Shown piece after piece: positions 7,962 to 16,572 of a stretch of DNA of 64,000 nt. This DNA comes from Caldalkalibacillus uzonensis (GTDB lineage Bacteria > Bacillota > Bacilli > Caldalkalibacillales > Caldalkalibacillaceae). Numbering within the stretch: position 1 is the stretch's first letter; every line of letters starts with the position of its first letter. The notes below the pieces were generated by a model. It ran no database searches. It saw only the letters and a list, made by a program, of their open reading frames with translations, and was not told the DNA's origin. The DNA is taken from assembly GCF_030814135.1 (NCBI RefSeq), contig NZ_JAUSUQ010000003.1:1-64000 (forward strand), in the 5' to 3' direction. The position numbers and the translations under genes are program-made.

Positions 7962-9029
7962 ATGGACAAACACATCCTTATCTTGGGTGGCGGTTATGGC
8001 GGGTTGCGCATTATCCAGCGCTTGCTGGCAGCCAACTTGCCCCGGTATACGCAACTAACCTTAATTGACCGTATGCCTTATCATGGGCTGAAAACAGAGT
8101 ATTATGCACTGGCGGCAGGCACTGAGTCAGAAGCCAAGTTGAGAGTGGCTTTTCCTGAAGATCCCCGCCTTAAAGTGCAATTAGGTGAAGTGACCTCCAT
8201 TGACTTGGAGCAAAATATGGTCCATTTGCTAGATGGGGACCCCATTCCCTACGATTACCTCATCATCGCTCTGGGCTGTGAAGACAAATATCACGGTGTG
8301 CCTGGTGCCGATCAATATACTCACAGTATACAAACCATGCCTCAAACACGGGAAACGTATCAAGCTTTAAATAACATTAAGCCTTATGGTCAGGTGGCCA
8401 TCGTCGGCGGAGGCTTGAGCGGTGTTGAATTGGCATCGGAACTGAGAGAGAGCCGCCCCGACTTAAACATTACGATTTACGACCGCGGGGAGTCTATCTT
8501 AAATCCGTTTCCCGAAAAACTTAAGCGCTATGTAAGCCAATGGTTTCATGAAAATGATGTGGACCTCGTTCATAAAGCCAATATAACCAAAGTAGAACCG
8601 CAGATTCTTTTTAATCATGACCAGCCTATTGAGGTGGATGAAATCGTCTGGACCGCTGGCATTCAAGCCAGCCGGATCGTACAAGCCCTACCTGTAGAAA
8701 AAGACAGTATGGGCCGTGTGGCACTCAGTCCTCATCATTACCTGGAAGATTATCCCCATGTCTTTGTGGTTGGTGATTGCGCCAGCCTGCCCCATGCGCC
8801 CAGCGCACAGCTGGCCGAAGCACAAGGGGATCAAATTGCCCAAGTGTTGTTGAACATGTTACATGGTGAACCTCTGCCCCAATTGCCCAAAATCAAGCTT
8901 AAAGGGGTGCTGGGCTCCCTCGGCAAGAAACACGGGTTTGGTGTGATGGGCGACACAACTTTACTTGGCCGGGTTCCCCGGGTGCTTAAATCAGGCGTAT
9001 TGTGGATGTATAAGTACCATTTGGGTTAG
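7962..9029 (+). CDS. yutJ: YutJ, type II NADH dehydrogenase-like flavoprotein
   Basis: A 355-aa protein, the same length as Bacillus subtilis YutJ, from ATG 7962 behind AAAGGAAG. It has two Rossmann folds: ILILGGGYGGLRIIQRL binds FAD at residues 4-20 and VAIVGGGLSGVELASEL binds NAD(P)H near residue 150. VFVVGDCASLPHAPSAQLAE is the C-terminal FAD-contact motif of NDH-2 enzymes. The enzyme should oxidise NADH at the membrane face, reducing quinone without pumping protons. A terminator follows at once, so it is monocistronic. Confidence 0.92.
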   Translation: MDKHILILGGGYGGLRIIQRLLAANLPRYTQLTLIDRMPYHGLKTEYYALAAGTESEAKLRVAFPEDPRLKVQLGEVTSIDLEQNMVHLLDGDPIPYDYLIIALGCEDKYHGVPGADQYTHSIQTMPQTRETYQALNNIKPYGQVAIVGGGLSGVELASELRESRPDLNITIYDRGESILNPFPEKLKRYVSQWFHENDVDLVHKANITKVEPQILFNHDQPIEVDEIVWTAGIQASRIVQALPVEKDSMGRVALSPHHYLEDYPHVFVVGDCASLPHAPSAQLAEAQGDQIAQVLLNMLHGEPLPQLPKIKLKGVLGSLGKKHGFGVMGDTTLLGRVPRVLKSGVLWMYKYHLG

Positions 9030-9049
9030 TTTTTTTATGTAACAGACAA

Positions 9050-9077
9050 CCCCTCCTATCATACAGGAGGGGTTTTT
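9050..9077 (+). terminator. Rho-independent terminator of yutJ
   Basis: CCCCTCCT, a seven-base loop, AGGAGGGG, then TTTTT. It lies 20 bases after the yutJ stop and also separates it from the convergent PBP gene. Confidence 0.9.
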
Positions 9078-9114
9078 GGCATGTACACCAGGTTGTACTG
9101 GTCATAGCAGCCGA

Positions 9115-11154
9115 TTATTGCCCACCTTGTGACCGAAGATAAGCTTCAATCGCCTGTCTTACTTTGGGAACAACGTAGCCACTTCCCCCTTTTTCCTCAA
9201 CTCCTTCAATCATCATGGCCACCAACACCTGTGCCTGTTCCGCTTCAAAAGCGACAAACCAGCCATATTCCTCCCCTTGTTCACCCTGAGCTGTTTTCAG
9301 CTCTGCCGTACCTGTTTTTCCGCCAATGGTCCAGTCAGGAAGACGGGCATCGCGCCCCGTTCCCTGGGGATGCTCCACAACCTCAATCAACGTTTGCCGG
9401 ATGAGATCAGCGGTGGCTGGGGAGATGATCTGTTCTTTCCATATCTCCTGCCCGCTATTAAGCTCCAACTGCGGGGCAGTCAGATGACCCTGATTTAAAA
9501 ACGGGGTGTAGGCCAGCGCCAGATGAAGCGGACTCATCAACACTTCCCCCTGCCCAAACCCGCTGACAGCTAATTGAACGTCATCCCATTGCTGGTCCCC
9601 AGAGCTTAGCTTTGAGGTGACAACAGGCAAGTCCAAGGGGAGTGGTTCGTTAAAACCGAAAGCTTCTGCTCCCCGTTTAAATGCCTCTTCCCCCAATTTC
9701 AAAGCAGCCTGGGCAAAATAAACATTGTCTGAAAAAACCATGGCTGCTGTCAAGTCCACAGGCTGACCCGGATCAGTGACACGGGTGACATGGTATTGAC
9801 CCCATGATGAATCTGGCTGCCATCTTAAACCGGAAACATCCATAGTTTCATCTGGTGAAAGGGCACCTTGTTCCAAAGCAATGGCTGCTGTCACAGGTTT
9901 AAATGCGGATCCAGGGGGATAGGTCTGATTAAAACGGTTAAACAAGGGCTTAGCCGGATCTTCAGACCATGCCTGCCATTGTTCGGCTGAGAGGCCAACA
10001 ATAAACAAATTGGGGTCATAGGCAGGCTGATTGACCAAAGCCAGGATTTCCCCTGTCTGGGGATGAATAGCGACTGCTGTTCCCTGATCCCCTTCCAGCT
10101 GCCGGTACAGCTCCTGCTGCAAGGTCATATCGATCGTCAAGCGAATATCCTCGCCGTGCACCGGATCTTGATGAGCGATGATCTCCTTTCTGTTGTTGTT
10201 TTCGTCCGTGGTATAAATGGTCGCCCCATGCACGCCACGCAAACGTTCCTCAAACAACTGCTCCAATCCCGTTTTACCAATAACGTCTGTTTGGCGGTAT
10301 CCCTCTTCCCTCAGCTCATTCCATTCCTCTTCTGACAGAGGCTGTATATATCCGGTTAAATGGGCTGCCATCTCTTTGTACGGATAAACGCGCCCTGGTC
10401 TGTCCTGGATCATCACCCCGTCGATAGATAGCAATCTTGCTTTTTTGTCCTCATCATCCTTAGCAATGGTGGCTAGCGGCACAAACCAGTCAGGTTGGAC
10501 CCATGACGCATTCAGTTCTTGTTCGATCCTTTCGACAGACAGGCCCAGTTCTTCTGCCAATTGTTCCAGGGCTTGTTCAGGATCCTCTGCTTCTTCCAAT
10601 CTGGCCGGAACGACGCCCACTGAACCAAGTGTGCCGTTAATGGCCAGTCCTTCACCCTTGCGGTCGGTTATTTCTCCCCTTTCAGCTTCCAAGAACTCCA
10701 CTCTGACTTTATCTTCACCCTCCAGCTGGGGAAAAATCATATGGGGGCCCCAGTTGATTCCCCACCTTGGCACACCCGTTTCTTCATCCTCTTCCTGAAC
10801 GAGGGTGACGGTGTGCTCAAAACTGACTTCCCCGACAACCGTCTCCAAGGTGACGGCAAAGGGAAAATGAATTTGTCCCTCCTCGTCTGCTTCTGCCTCC
10901 TCAGGGTAGGAGGGTGTGACCTCTAGGCCGGCTGCCCCGATACCAGCGTAAATGTTTTCATAGCGCTCCACCATATAATCAAGGTCGTACTGTGCTTTAG
11001 CCTCCGAACTCAACAGTTCGTACATGGCTGAATAATCTCCTTTTTCCCAGAAAGAGACATATTGGTCAAATGTCTCTTCAGGTGTCGGCCCATCTGCAGA
11101 ACAGCCCGCAGCAAAAAGTAGCAGCCCCACAACGGCCAAGGTTACCCGCTTCAT
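9115..11154 (-). CDS. pbpC: Class B penicillin-binding protein (PBP3/MecA-like lipoprotein)
   Basis: A 679-aa lipoprotein from ATG 11154, nine bases after AAAGGGGG. The signal peptide ends LLLFAAGC, a lipobox. Next comes an NTF2-like MecA_N domain (ETFDQYVSFWEKGDYSAMYE), a PBP dimer domain, and the transpeptidase domain with GSAFKPV (SXXK nucleophile), SDN (SXN) and GGKTGTAE (KTG). It cross-links peptidoglycan outside the membrane. The NTF2-like domain places it with Bacillus PbpC and staphylococcal PBP2a; whether it has low beta-lactam affinity cannot be read here. Confidence 0.9.
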   Translation of the reverse strand: MKRVTLAVVGLLLFAAGCSADGPTPEETFDQYVSFWEKGDYSAMYELLSSEAKAQYDLDYMVERYENIYAGIGAAGLEVTPSYPEEAEADEEGQIHFPFAVTLETVVGEVSFEHTVTLVQEEDEETGVPRWGINWGPHMIFPQLEGEDKVRVEFLEAERGEITDRKGEGLAINGTLGSVGVVPARLEEAEDPEQALEQLAEELGLSVERIEQELNASWVQPDWFVPLATIAKDDEDKKARLLSIDGVMIQDRPGRVYPYKEMAAHLTGYIQPLSEEEWNELREEGYRQTDVIGKTGLEQLFEERLRGVHGATIYTTDENNNRKEIIAHQDPVHGEDIRLTIDMTLQQELYRQLEGDQGTAVAIHPQTGEILALVNQPAYDPNLFIVGLSAEQWQAWSEDPAKPLFNRFNQTYPPGSAFKPVTAAIALEQGALSPDETMDVSGLRWQPDSSWGQYHVTRVTDPGQPVDLTAAMVFSDNVYFAQAALKLGEEAFKRGAEAFGFNEPLPLDLPVVTSKLSSGDQQWDDVQLAVSGFGQGEVLMSPLHLALAYTPFLNQGHLTAPQLELNSGQEIWKEQIISPATADLIRQTLIEVVEHPQGTGRDARLPDWTIGGKTGTAELKTAQGEQGEEYGWFVAFEAEQAQVLVAMMIEGVEEKGGSGYVVPKVRQAIEAYLRSQGGQ

Positions 11155-11190
11155 ATTCAGTTTCCCCCTTTGCATCCTCCTGCCCCATGC

Positions 11191-12324
11191 TTAAGCCAAG
11201 GCTTGCTCCAGATCTGCGATCAAATCTTCGCTATCTTCCAAGCCAACAGAGATACGGATCAGGCCGTCACTAATCCCCAGTTCTGCCCTGCGCTCCGGCG
11301 GAATAGAAGCATGGGTCATTTTGGCCGGAACAGAGATTAGGCTTTCCACTGCACCCAAGCTCTCAGCCAAAGTAAAGTATTTTACCTTCCGTAGTACCTG
11401 CTCCGCCCGTTCAGCGCTGCCCACATCAAAGGAAAGCATGCCCCCAAAGCCGCGTGCTTGCCTTTGTTGCACCTGATGACCAGGGTGATCAGACAATCCC
11501 GGATAAAAAACAGCCTGAATATCTGTGCGGGACACCAAATAATTCACAATCTCCCGGGTGTTCTCTTCATGAGCTTTCATCCGTACCCCCAGGGTTTTAA
11601 TGCCACGAATCAACAACCAGGCGTCTTGGGGACCCAAAATCCCGCCTGTGGAATTTTGAATATGGTGCAACCGCTCAGCCGATTCATCATCCTTGACAAC
11701 CACCAGACCGGCTACCACATCGCTATGGCCCCCCAGATACTTGGTAGCGCTGTGCACCACAATATCAGCGCCCAGTTGCAACGGATTTTGCCAGTACGGG
11801 GTCATAAATGTATTGTCTACGATTAACTTTAATCCATGGGCCCGGCACAAATCGGCCACCGCCGGGATATCTGACACCTTGAGCAAGGGATTGCTTGGGG
11901 TCTCCAAGAAAACAGCTTTGGTTTTGTCATTAATGGCGTCTTCCACCTGATTAATCCTGCTGGTGTCTACAAAGCTGACATCAATACCAAACCTGTTAAA
12001 CACGGTGCTTAAGACGCGGTAAGTGCCACCGTAGACATCATCCCCAACAATAAAGTGATCCCCTTGCTCAAAAAGCATAACTACAGCGCTGATGGCTGCC
12101 ATCCCCGATGAAAAAGCAAACCCTCTCTGACCTCCCTCAATATCTTTGATCAGCTCCTCGCAGGCAAAGCGGGTGGGATTGCCTGTACGGGAGTATTCGT
12201 ATCCCTTATGCTCCCCAACCCCTTCCTGACGGTAGGTGCTCACCTGGTAAATGGGTACTGTAACCGCACCTGTATGGGGATCTCCATCAATCCCGCCGTG
12301 AATAAGTTTAGTATTTAACTTCAT
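11191..12324 (-). CDS. mccB: Cystathionine/homocysteine gamma-lyase MccB
   Basis: A 377-aa fold-type I PLP enzyme of the Cys/Met metabolism family. It has YSRTGNPTRFACEELI, SSGMAAISAVVMLF, VDNTFMTPYWQNPL and SATKYLGGHSDVVAG, the last holding the PLP lysine. Its ATG overlaps the mccA stop by four bases, so the two are coupled. With MccA it forms the reverse transsulfuration route: MccA makes cystathionine from homocysteine and O-acetylserine, and MccB cleaves it to cysteine, 2-oxobutyrate and ammonia. Confidence 0.93.
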   Translation of the reverse strand: MKLNTKLIHGGIDGDPHTGAVTVPIYQVSTYRQEGVGEHKGYEYSRTGNPTRFACEELIKDIEGGQRGFAFSSGMAAISAVVMLFEQGDHFIVGDDVYGGTYRVLSTVFNRFGIDVSFVDTSRINQVEDAINDKTKAVFLETPSNPLLKVSDIPAVADLCRAHGLKLIVDNTFMTPYWQNPLQLGADIVVHSATKYLGGHSDVVAGLVVVKDDESAERLHHIQNSTGGILGPQDAWLLIRGIKTLGVRMKAHEENTREIVNYLVSRTDIQAVFYPGLSDHPGHQVQQRQARGFGGMLSFDVGSAERAEQVLRKVKYFTLAESLGAVESLISVPAKMTHASIPPERRAELGISDGLIRISVGLEDSEDLIADLEQALA

Positions 12325-13253
12325 ACGTAATGGCCTCCCTGATAAATGTTTTGACTGAGATAACGCTCACTGCTGTCTGGAAAAATGGTGACGATATTGG
12401 TGCCGGGCTGAGCTTGTTTAGCCTCTTTCAAACAAGCCGCCATGGCTGCTCCGGAGGAACTGGCCACCAACAGACCCTCTCTTTTGGCCAGCTCCCGCAC
12501 ATAGAAAAAGGCTTCTTCATCTGTAATAGTATGAATCGCATCGAAGTAACCGGGGTCCATATACTCAGGCAAAAATTCCATCCCGATCCCCTCCGTTTTG
12601 TGGGGGCCCGGCTCCCCGCCGTTTAAAATCGATCCTTCCGGTTCCACAATGACTGTTTTAATCTCCCGGTTGTGTTCTTTCAAATAACGGGCCACGCCCA
12701 TAAAAGTGCCACCCGTTCCGGCACCGGCCACAAAAATGTGCACCTGTCCCTCCATCTGTTCCCAAATTTCAGGGCCCGTCGTCTGATAATGGGCCAGTGG
12801 ATTGGCAGGATTGGCAAATTGTTGCGGACAGAAAGCGTTTTCAACTTCCTGCTCCAGCTCTTTGGCCTTCTTGATGGCCCCGCGCATCCCTTCTTCCGTA
12901 GGTGTGTTAACCACTTGGGCTCCCAAGGCCCGCATAAGTTGCTGTTTTTCCACACTAAACTTCTCCGGAACAACAAAAATCACTTGGTAATCGGTCTGCA
13001 CAGCAGCAAGGGCCAGACCAATACCGGTATTACCTGCTGTCGGTTCAATGATCGTTCCGCCTGGTTTCAACTTCCCGCTTGCTTCCGCATCACGGATTAA
13101 GGCTAAACCGAGACGGTCCTTCACACTTCCTCCCGGGTTGAAATACTCCAGCTTGGCAAACAACCGCACTCCTTCCGGCAATTGAAACTGGGTCAGCTCC
13201 ACAATAGGCGTGTTACCGACCAAATCTTTCACGTTTTTATATACATGCTTCAT
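12321..13253 (-). CDS. mccA: O-acetylserine-dependent cystathionine beta-synthase MccA
   Basis: A 310-aa fold-type II PLP enzyme of the CysK/CBS family. LVGNTPIVEL begins the fold, FNPGGSVKDRLGLALI carries the PLP lysine, TAGNTGIGLALAA binds the substrate carboxylate, and GAGTGGTFMGVARYL holds the PLP phosphate. The mccB partner downstream favours cystathionine beta-synthase over plain cysteine synthase. The ATG has AAGGGTG upstream and a good sigma-A-like promoter. Confidence 0.9.
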   Translation of the reverse strand: MKHVYKNVKDLVGNTPIVELTQFQLPEGVRLFAKLEYFNPGGSVKDRLGLALIRDAEASGKLKPGGTIIEPTAGNTGIGLALAAVQTDYQVIFVVPEKFSVEKQQLMRALGAQVVNTPTEEGMRGAIKKAKELEQEVENAFCPQQFANPANPLAHYQTTGPEIWEQMEGQVHIFVAGAGTGGTFMGVARYLKEHNREIKTVIVEPEGSILNGGEPGPHKTEGIGMEFLPEYMDPGYFDAIHTITDEEAFFYVRELAKREGLLVASSSGAAMAACLKEAKQAQPGTNIVTIFPDSSERYLSQNIYQGGHYV

Positions 13254-13296
13254 TAGTGTTCACCCTTATGCGTTCTCTATTGTTCTTAACACTTCA

Positions 13297-13325
13297 ATGA
13301 TATGCAAAAAGCGCCCTGTTTGCAA
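13297..13325 (-). promoter_or_regulatory. Sigma-A-type promoter of mccAB
   Basis: On the minus strand TTGCAA and TATCAT are separated by 17 bases, about 45 bases before the mccA start. Confidence 0.6.
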
Positions 13326-13342
13326 TGCAAAACTCCTTTTAG

Positions 13343-13366
13343 TGTTCATTAATGTTATAATGAACA
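13343..13366. promoter_or_regulatory. Palindrome in the mccA-yutI intergenic region
   Basis: TGTTCATT and AATGAACA form perfect 8-base arms around 8 bases. The palindrome sits upstream of the mccA promoter and may be an operator for either divergent gene. It does not match the CymR consensus I know. Confidence 0.45.
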
Positions 13367-13449
13367 TATAGCAACACTTCATCCAAATGTTTGGTTAGAT
13401 TTTTTGTGCTGTTCAATATATAATAAGGAAAGAAGGAGGAGTGATGATC

Positions 13450-13677
13450 ATGGAACTTGAAGCCAGAGTACAAGAAGTGTTGGACAAACTGCGTCCTTTC
13501 CTCCAGCGCGACGGCGGAGACTGTGAGCTTGTTGGCGTGGAGGACGGCGTTGTCAAATTGAGACTGTTAGGAGCCTGCGGCAGCTGCCCTGCTTCAACCA
13601 TGACATTAAAGGCCGGGATTGAACGGGCGTTGATGGAAGAAATCCCTGAAGTTAAAGAAGTGGAACAGGTTTTATAA
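13450..13677 (+). CDS. yutI: NifU C-terminal-domain Fe-S carrier YutI
   Basis: A 75-aa Nfu-type scaffold with [20 protein letters not shown] and the cluster-binding CGSCPAS (CXXC). Such proteins accept or carry 4Fe-4S clusters for target enzymes; LipA, encoded nearby, is a typical client family. Starts at 13441 (GTG), 13444 and 13450 are all in frame behind AAGGAGG; 13450 matches the family length and 13444 is also possible. It is followed directly by a terminator. Confidence 0.92.
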   Translation: MELEARVQEVLDKLRPFLQRDGGDCELVGVEDGVVKLRLLGACGSCPASTMTLKAGIERALMEEIPEVKEVEQVL

Positions 13678-13690
13678 CACGATCAGTGTA

Positions 13691-13720
13691 CCCCCTTCTC
13701 TAATGCAGAAGGGGGTTCTT
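13691..13720 (+). terminator. Terminator after yutI
   Basis: CCCCCTTCT, seven-base loop, AGAAGGGGG, then TTCTTT. Confidence 0.85.
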
Positions 13721-13797
13721 TATGTATAAAGGGTTCAGGTCCTGAACATGCTATAGCTTACGGTAACGAGTTGTTCAGAAGGAAGAGGAGTAGCGCG

Positions 13798-14289
13798 ATG
13801 CCAATCAACCACATTGAGACATATGCGTTGCAATTGCTTGAGGAGCGCGGTGTAAGCATTGATGAAATTGGGGAGTTAGTCTTTTTTTTACAGGAAAAAT
13901 ATATCCCCAACCTTGATCTTGCCACCTGTATTGAACAGGTTCATCATGTGTTGAGTAAACGAGAGGTGCAAAACGCAATTATTACCGGTATTACGCTGGA
14001 TAAACTGGCTGAAAACAAGCAGCTTGAAGAGCCGCTGCAGTCCATGATTTACAATGACGAAGGTTTATATGGCATCGATGAAGTGGTTGCCCTGGCTATC
14101 GTTAATATCTACGGCAGTATAGGTTTTACCAATTACGGTTATATCGACAAGGTGAAACCGGGGCTTTTAGCCCGGCTGGATGATAAAAGAGAAGGGTGCC
14201 ATACGTTTCTGGATGATATTATCGGCGCCATTGCAGCCGCTGCCTCCAGCCGTCTGGCCCATGCGCTGGCCCACAAGGCAAATCATTAG
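13798..14289 (+). CDS. yutG: PgpA-like protein (YutG family)
   Basis: A 163-aa protein from ATG 13798 after GAGGAG. The C-terminal half resembles PgpA phosphatidylglycerophosphatase-like proteins: DEGLYGIDEVVALAIVNIYG, FTNYGYIDKVKPG and CHTFLDDIIGAIAAAASSRL, with several conserved acidic residues. There are no strong membrane helices, unlike Escherichia coli PgpA, but Bacillus YutG is similar. The enzymatic role is inferred from the family. It converges with yutF, overlapping by four bases. Confidence 0.8.
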   Translation: MPINHIETYALQLLEERGVSIDEIGELVFFLQEKYIPNLDLATCIEQVHHVLSKREVQNAIITGITLDKLAENKQLEEPLQSMIYNDEGLYGIDEVVALAIVNIYGSIGFTNYGYIDKVKPGLLARLDDKREGCHTFLDDIIGAIAAAASSRLAHALAHKANH

Positions 14290-15065
14290 CAAAAGGCATC
14301 TAACAGTGACTCCCATTGATAAGTCGGTTGCTCGTGTACATGTTCTAGGTCACCTTGAGTGGTAAAGCCGGTAAAAACGATGGCCGTATCCACCCCAGCC
14401 CGGATCCCCGCCAAAATATCAGTCTCATAGTTATCCCCAATCATCAGAATGTCTTCTTGGGCCAAGCCCTTTTCCTCCATGATCATCTCCAACATAAACG
14501 GCTCAGGCTTGCCGATATAGGTCGGTTCGATTCCAGTAGCCGTACGCACCACGGCTGTCAGGGAACCGTTACCCGGCAACAGGCCCCGTTCTGTGGGCAG
14601 GGCTTTATCCGCATTGGTAGAGATAAAAGTGGCCCCAGCCCTGACAGCCAGTGCTGCTTTAGCCAGTTTATCGTAGGTGATTTGGCGGTCCAAGCCCATC
14701 ACCACAAAATCACAACGCCCCAGATCCTTCTCCTCTGAAACTAACTGACATCCCGCTTCCCTAAGGGAGTTGGCCAGGGCTGCTTCACCAACAACATAAA
14801 CTGTTGGACTCTTTTTCATTTTGGTCAAGAAACGGGCAGCCGCCACGCTTGTCGTGTACACTTTCTCCGGCTGGGTAAGAATATCAAACTTGGCCAGATG
14901 GTTTACGACATCTTGGGGAGTTTTGGTTGCATTATTGGTCAAAAACACATAATCTTGCCCCCTCTTATTCAATTCTTTGATAAAAACTGGGGCTTCTGCA
15001 ATTTTTTCTTCTCCCCGGTACATGGTTCCATCCAGGTCAAGTACAAACAGTTTATAGTTTCGCAT
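14286..15065 (-). CDS. yutF: HAD-superfamily phosphatase YutF (NagD-like)
   Basis: A 259-aa class IIA HAD hydrolase. LFVLDLDGTMYRGEEKI holds the DXD nucleophile, FLTNNATKTP motif II, YIGKPEP the motif III lysine and MIGDNYETDILAGIRAG the Mg-binding acids. NagD-type enzymes dephosphorylate small phosphometabolites such as nucleotides. ATG 15065 follows AAAGGA; an upstream GTG at 15092 is less well placed. It lies directly behind yutE in the same orientation. Confidence 0.92.
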   Translation of the reverse strand: MRNYKLFVLDLDGTMYRGEEKIAEAPVFIKELNKRGQDYVFLTNNATKTPQDVVNHLAKFDILTQPEKVYTTSVAAARFLTKMKKSPTVYVVGEAALANSLREAGCQLVSEEKDLGRCDFVVMGLDRQITYDKLAKAALAVRAGATFISTNADKALPTERGLLPGNGSLTAVVRTATGIEPTYIGKPEPFMLEMIMEEKGLAQEDILMIGDNYETDILAGIRAGVDTAIVFTGFTTQGDLEHVHEQPTYQWESLLDAFC

Positions 15066-15101
15066 CGGGTAGTCATCCTTTCTCTCTCCCACGTTTACTC
15101 C

Positions 15102-15551
15102 TCAAGTATTGGTTTGACGAAAGGCGTGAACAGGTCCCAAATGATGTTCTAGATAGTGACGGATCCGTTCAGGATAACAGGCCAGTGCCCCTTTAGTCTC
15201 TTGGTACAACTGCCACAGCTCTTCATGATTCACATCCACATAGTGTTGAACCAGCATTTTACGACAGGCAACCAGCTTTTTTAAGCTTTCCGCCTCGCTA
15301 TTGGGCAGGACTTTCTCCCCGGTTAAGATCTCCACCACATCCTCATAACTGCCCGGATCCCTCATCATAAACCCGTCAATCATCTGATTGCCCACATCCA
15401 CCACGGCCTCAATGGACATGTGCAGGCCCCGTTCAAAAGCCAGACGCTCCAGCTCGGCTTGTGGACAAGCCTCCAAACAGTTTAATACTCCGATTTGCCT
15501 TTCAATATAGTCCAAACGTTGATGTAAAAGGTTCAAATCAACGAAATACAT
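15102..15551 (-). CDS. yutE: YutE, HEPN/DUF86 protein without an MNT partner
   Basis: A 149-aa helical protein with the DUF86 signature VVDVGNQMIDGFMMRDPGSY. The RNase motif position reads CRKMLVQHYV: the Arg and Tyr are present, but Gln stands where RX4HXY has His, with a His one residue later. No nucleotidyltransferase gene adjoins it, unlike the pair at 387-1015. It may be a domesticated HEPN protein with altered activity. It is preceded by a 38-aa membrane peptide gene and followed by yutF. Confidence 0.85.
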   Translation of the reverse strand: MYFVDLNLLHQRLDYIERQIGVLNCLEACPQAELERLAFERGLHMSIEAVVDVGNQMIDGFMMRDPGSYEDVVEILTGEKVLPNSEAESLKKLVACRKMLVQHYVDVNHEELWQLYQETKGALACYPERIRHYLEHHLGPVHAFRQTNT

Positions 15552-15562
15552 GGCTCTCCCCC

Positions 15563-15679
15563 TTATACCTCATCATCTTGACGGTCCGTTGTTCTGTTTC
15601 GTTTGCCCACCCAGATCGTGATACCGAAAGTGAGAATAATGGCCAGTAAAATGATCATGGCAATGCCCAATTCTTCCAT
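15563..15679 (-). CDS. 38-aa single-pass membrane protein
   Basis: ATG 15679 follows AAGGAG at a normal distance. The product starts MEELGIAMIILLAIILTFGI, one transmembrane helix with an outside N-terminus by the positive-inside rule, followed by the basic WVGKRNRTTDR and an acidic end. The stop is 11 bases before yutE, whose ribosome-binding site fills the gap, so they are cotranscribed. I do not recognise the family; small membrane peptides like this often tune larger complexes. Confidence 0.65.
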   Translation of the reverse strand: MEELGIAMIILLAIILTFGITIWVGKRNRTTDRQDDEV

Positions 15680-15757
15680 GAAGTCTGACTCCTTTTTTGT
15701 TTTATTAACACATCTATTTTATACTATAGGGGTAAGCAAGTAAAAGGAGGCGCACTG

Positions 15758-16027
15758 ATGAACGGCGACATGCTCATCTATGATGAAACGGAAGAAACCA
15801 AAACACGGTACATAGGCTTTTTTGGTGAACATAAACGTTATGACCTGGCTGTAACCCAAACAGACCGGTTTTATGGCAAAATGCTGGTTATTGACATCCA
15901 GTCAGGCCGCTCTGCCATCATTGGACCGGACGATCTGGAGGAGGAAGGTTATTTGGCCCATGCCTTTGAATTAACCGAGGATCAAGCGGCGGAGTTGCAT
16001 GAACTGTTATCCCAGATTATCTTTTAG
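15758..16027 (+). CDS. DUF3055 family protein
   Basis: An 89-aa soluble protein, with RYIGFFGEHKRYDLAVTQTD, YGKMLVIDIQSGRSAIIGPD and an acidic C-terminal helix. This is a small family of unknown function confined to Bacilli. The ATG has AAAAGGAGG upstream. It is divergent from yutE and closed by a terminator shared with yutD. Confidence 0.8.
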   Translation: MNGDMLIYDETEETKTRYIGFFGEHKRYDLAVTQTDRFYGKMLVIDIQSGRSAIIGPDDLEEEGYLAHAFELTEDQAAELHELLSQIIF

Positions 16028-16106
16028 AAACGGATACCAAATCTTTGGCCTGTGCCACTGATAACCTTGGTACTGGACACAGTACATAACATTAAGATCA
16101 CAGTCT

Positions 16107-16167
16107 AAAGCGCGAGGTGTGCAAAGAAGGTAACCTTCTTTACGCCTCGCGCTTTTTGATCTTTTTT
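16107..16167 (+). terminator. Terminator of the DUF3055 gene, overlapping the end of yutD
   Basis: AAAGCGCGAGG pairs with CCTCGCGCTTT around an inner AAGAAGGT/ACCTTCTT hairpin, then TTTTTGATCTTTTTT. The distal arm is also the last codons of the convergent yutD, so the hairpin can end both transcripts. Confidence 0.8.
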
Positions 16168-16445
16168 AAGACAAAATAAGCACAGCCAAAGTTGCAGTAT
16201 TCATAAATATATTCATCCAAAGTGCTGATCTTAGCATCAAAAGCCGGCTTTACTTTCTTGTTATGGTCATCATAAAAACCTCTCAGCCTCAACTGGGAAT
16301 AACCCCAATCCCCCACAATATAGTCATACTTGGTTAATACCTCACTGTAACGCTGGCGAAAAGCCTCCGGATTCCAGCCCTGCCGCACATCTTTAACCAC
16401 TTCGTATGCTTGACCTTTAATCACAATGTCAGCCACTTCACTCAC
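16140..16445 (-). CDS. yutD: YutD (DUF1027)
   Basis: A 101-aa protein with GWNPEAFRQRYSEVLTKYDY, VGDWGYSQLRLRGFYDD and YIYEYCNFGCAYFVLKK, the DUF1027 signature. The function is unknown. It is convergent with the DUF3055 gene and divergent from yutC, matching the Bacillus subtilis order. Confidence 0.9.
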   Translation of the reverse strand: MSEVADIVIKGQAYEVVKDVRQGWNPEAFRQRYSEVLTKYDYIVGDWGYSQLRLRGFYDDHNKKVKPAFDAKISTLDEYIYEYCNFGCAYFVLKKIKKREA

Positions 16446-16572
16446 CTCACTTAACCTTGCCCGCTTGCTTTGTTTCTTACTATAACGGCTTTAGGGACGA
16501 AAGTAAAGGAAATAATTGATACAAAAATTCTTCTCTCCTTGTGGGCATGTTAAAGTTAGGAGGTGAATGATC

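Noticed and set aside
13254-13440. T-box or SAM riboswitch before mccAB
   Set aside because: The leader is too short, with no T-box sequence or terminator/antiterminator pair.
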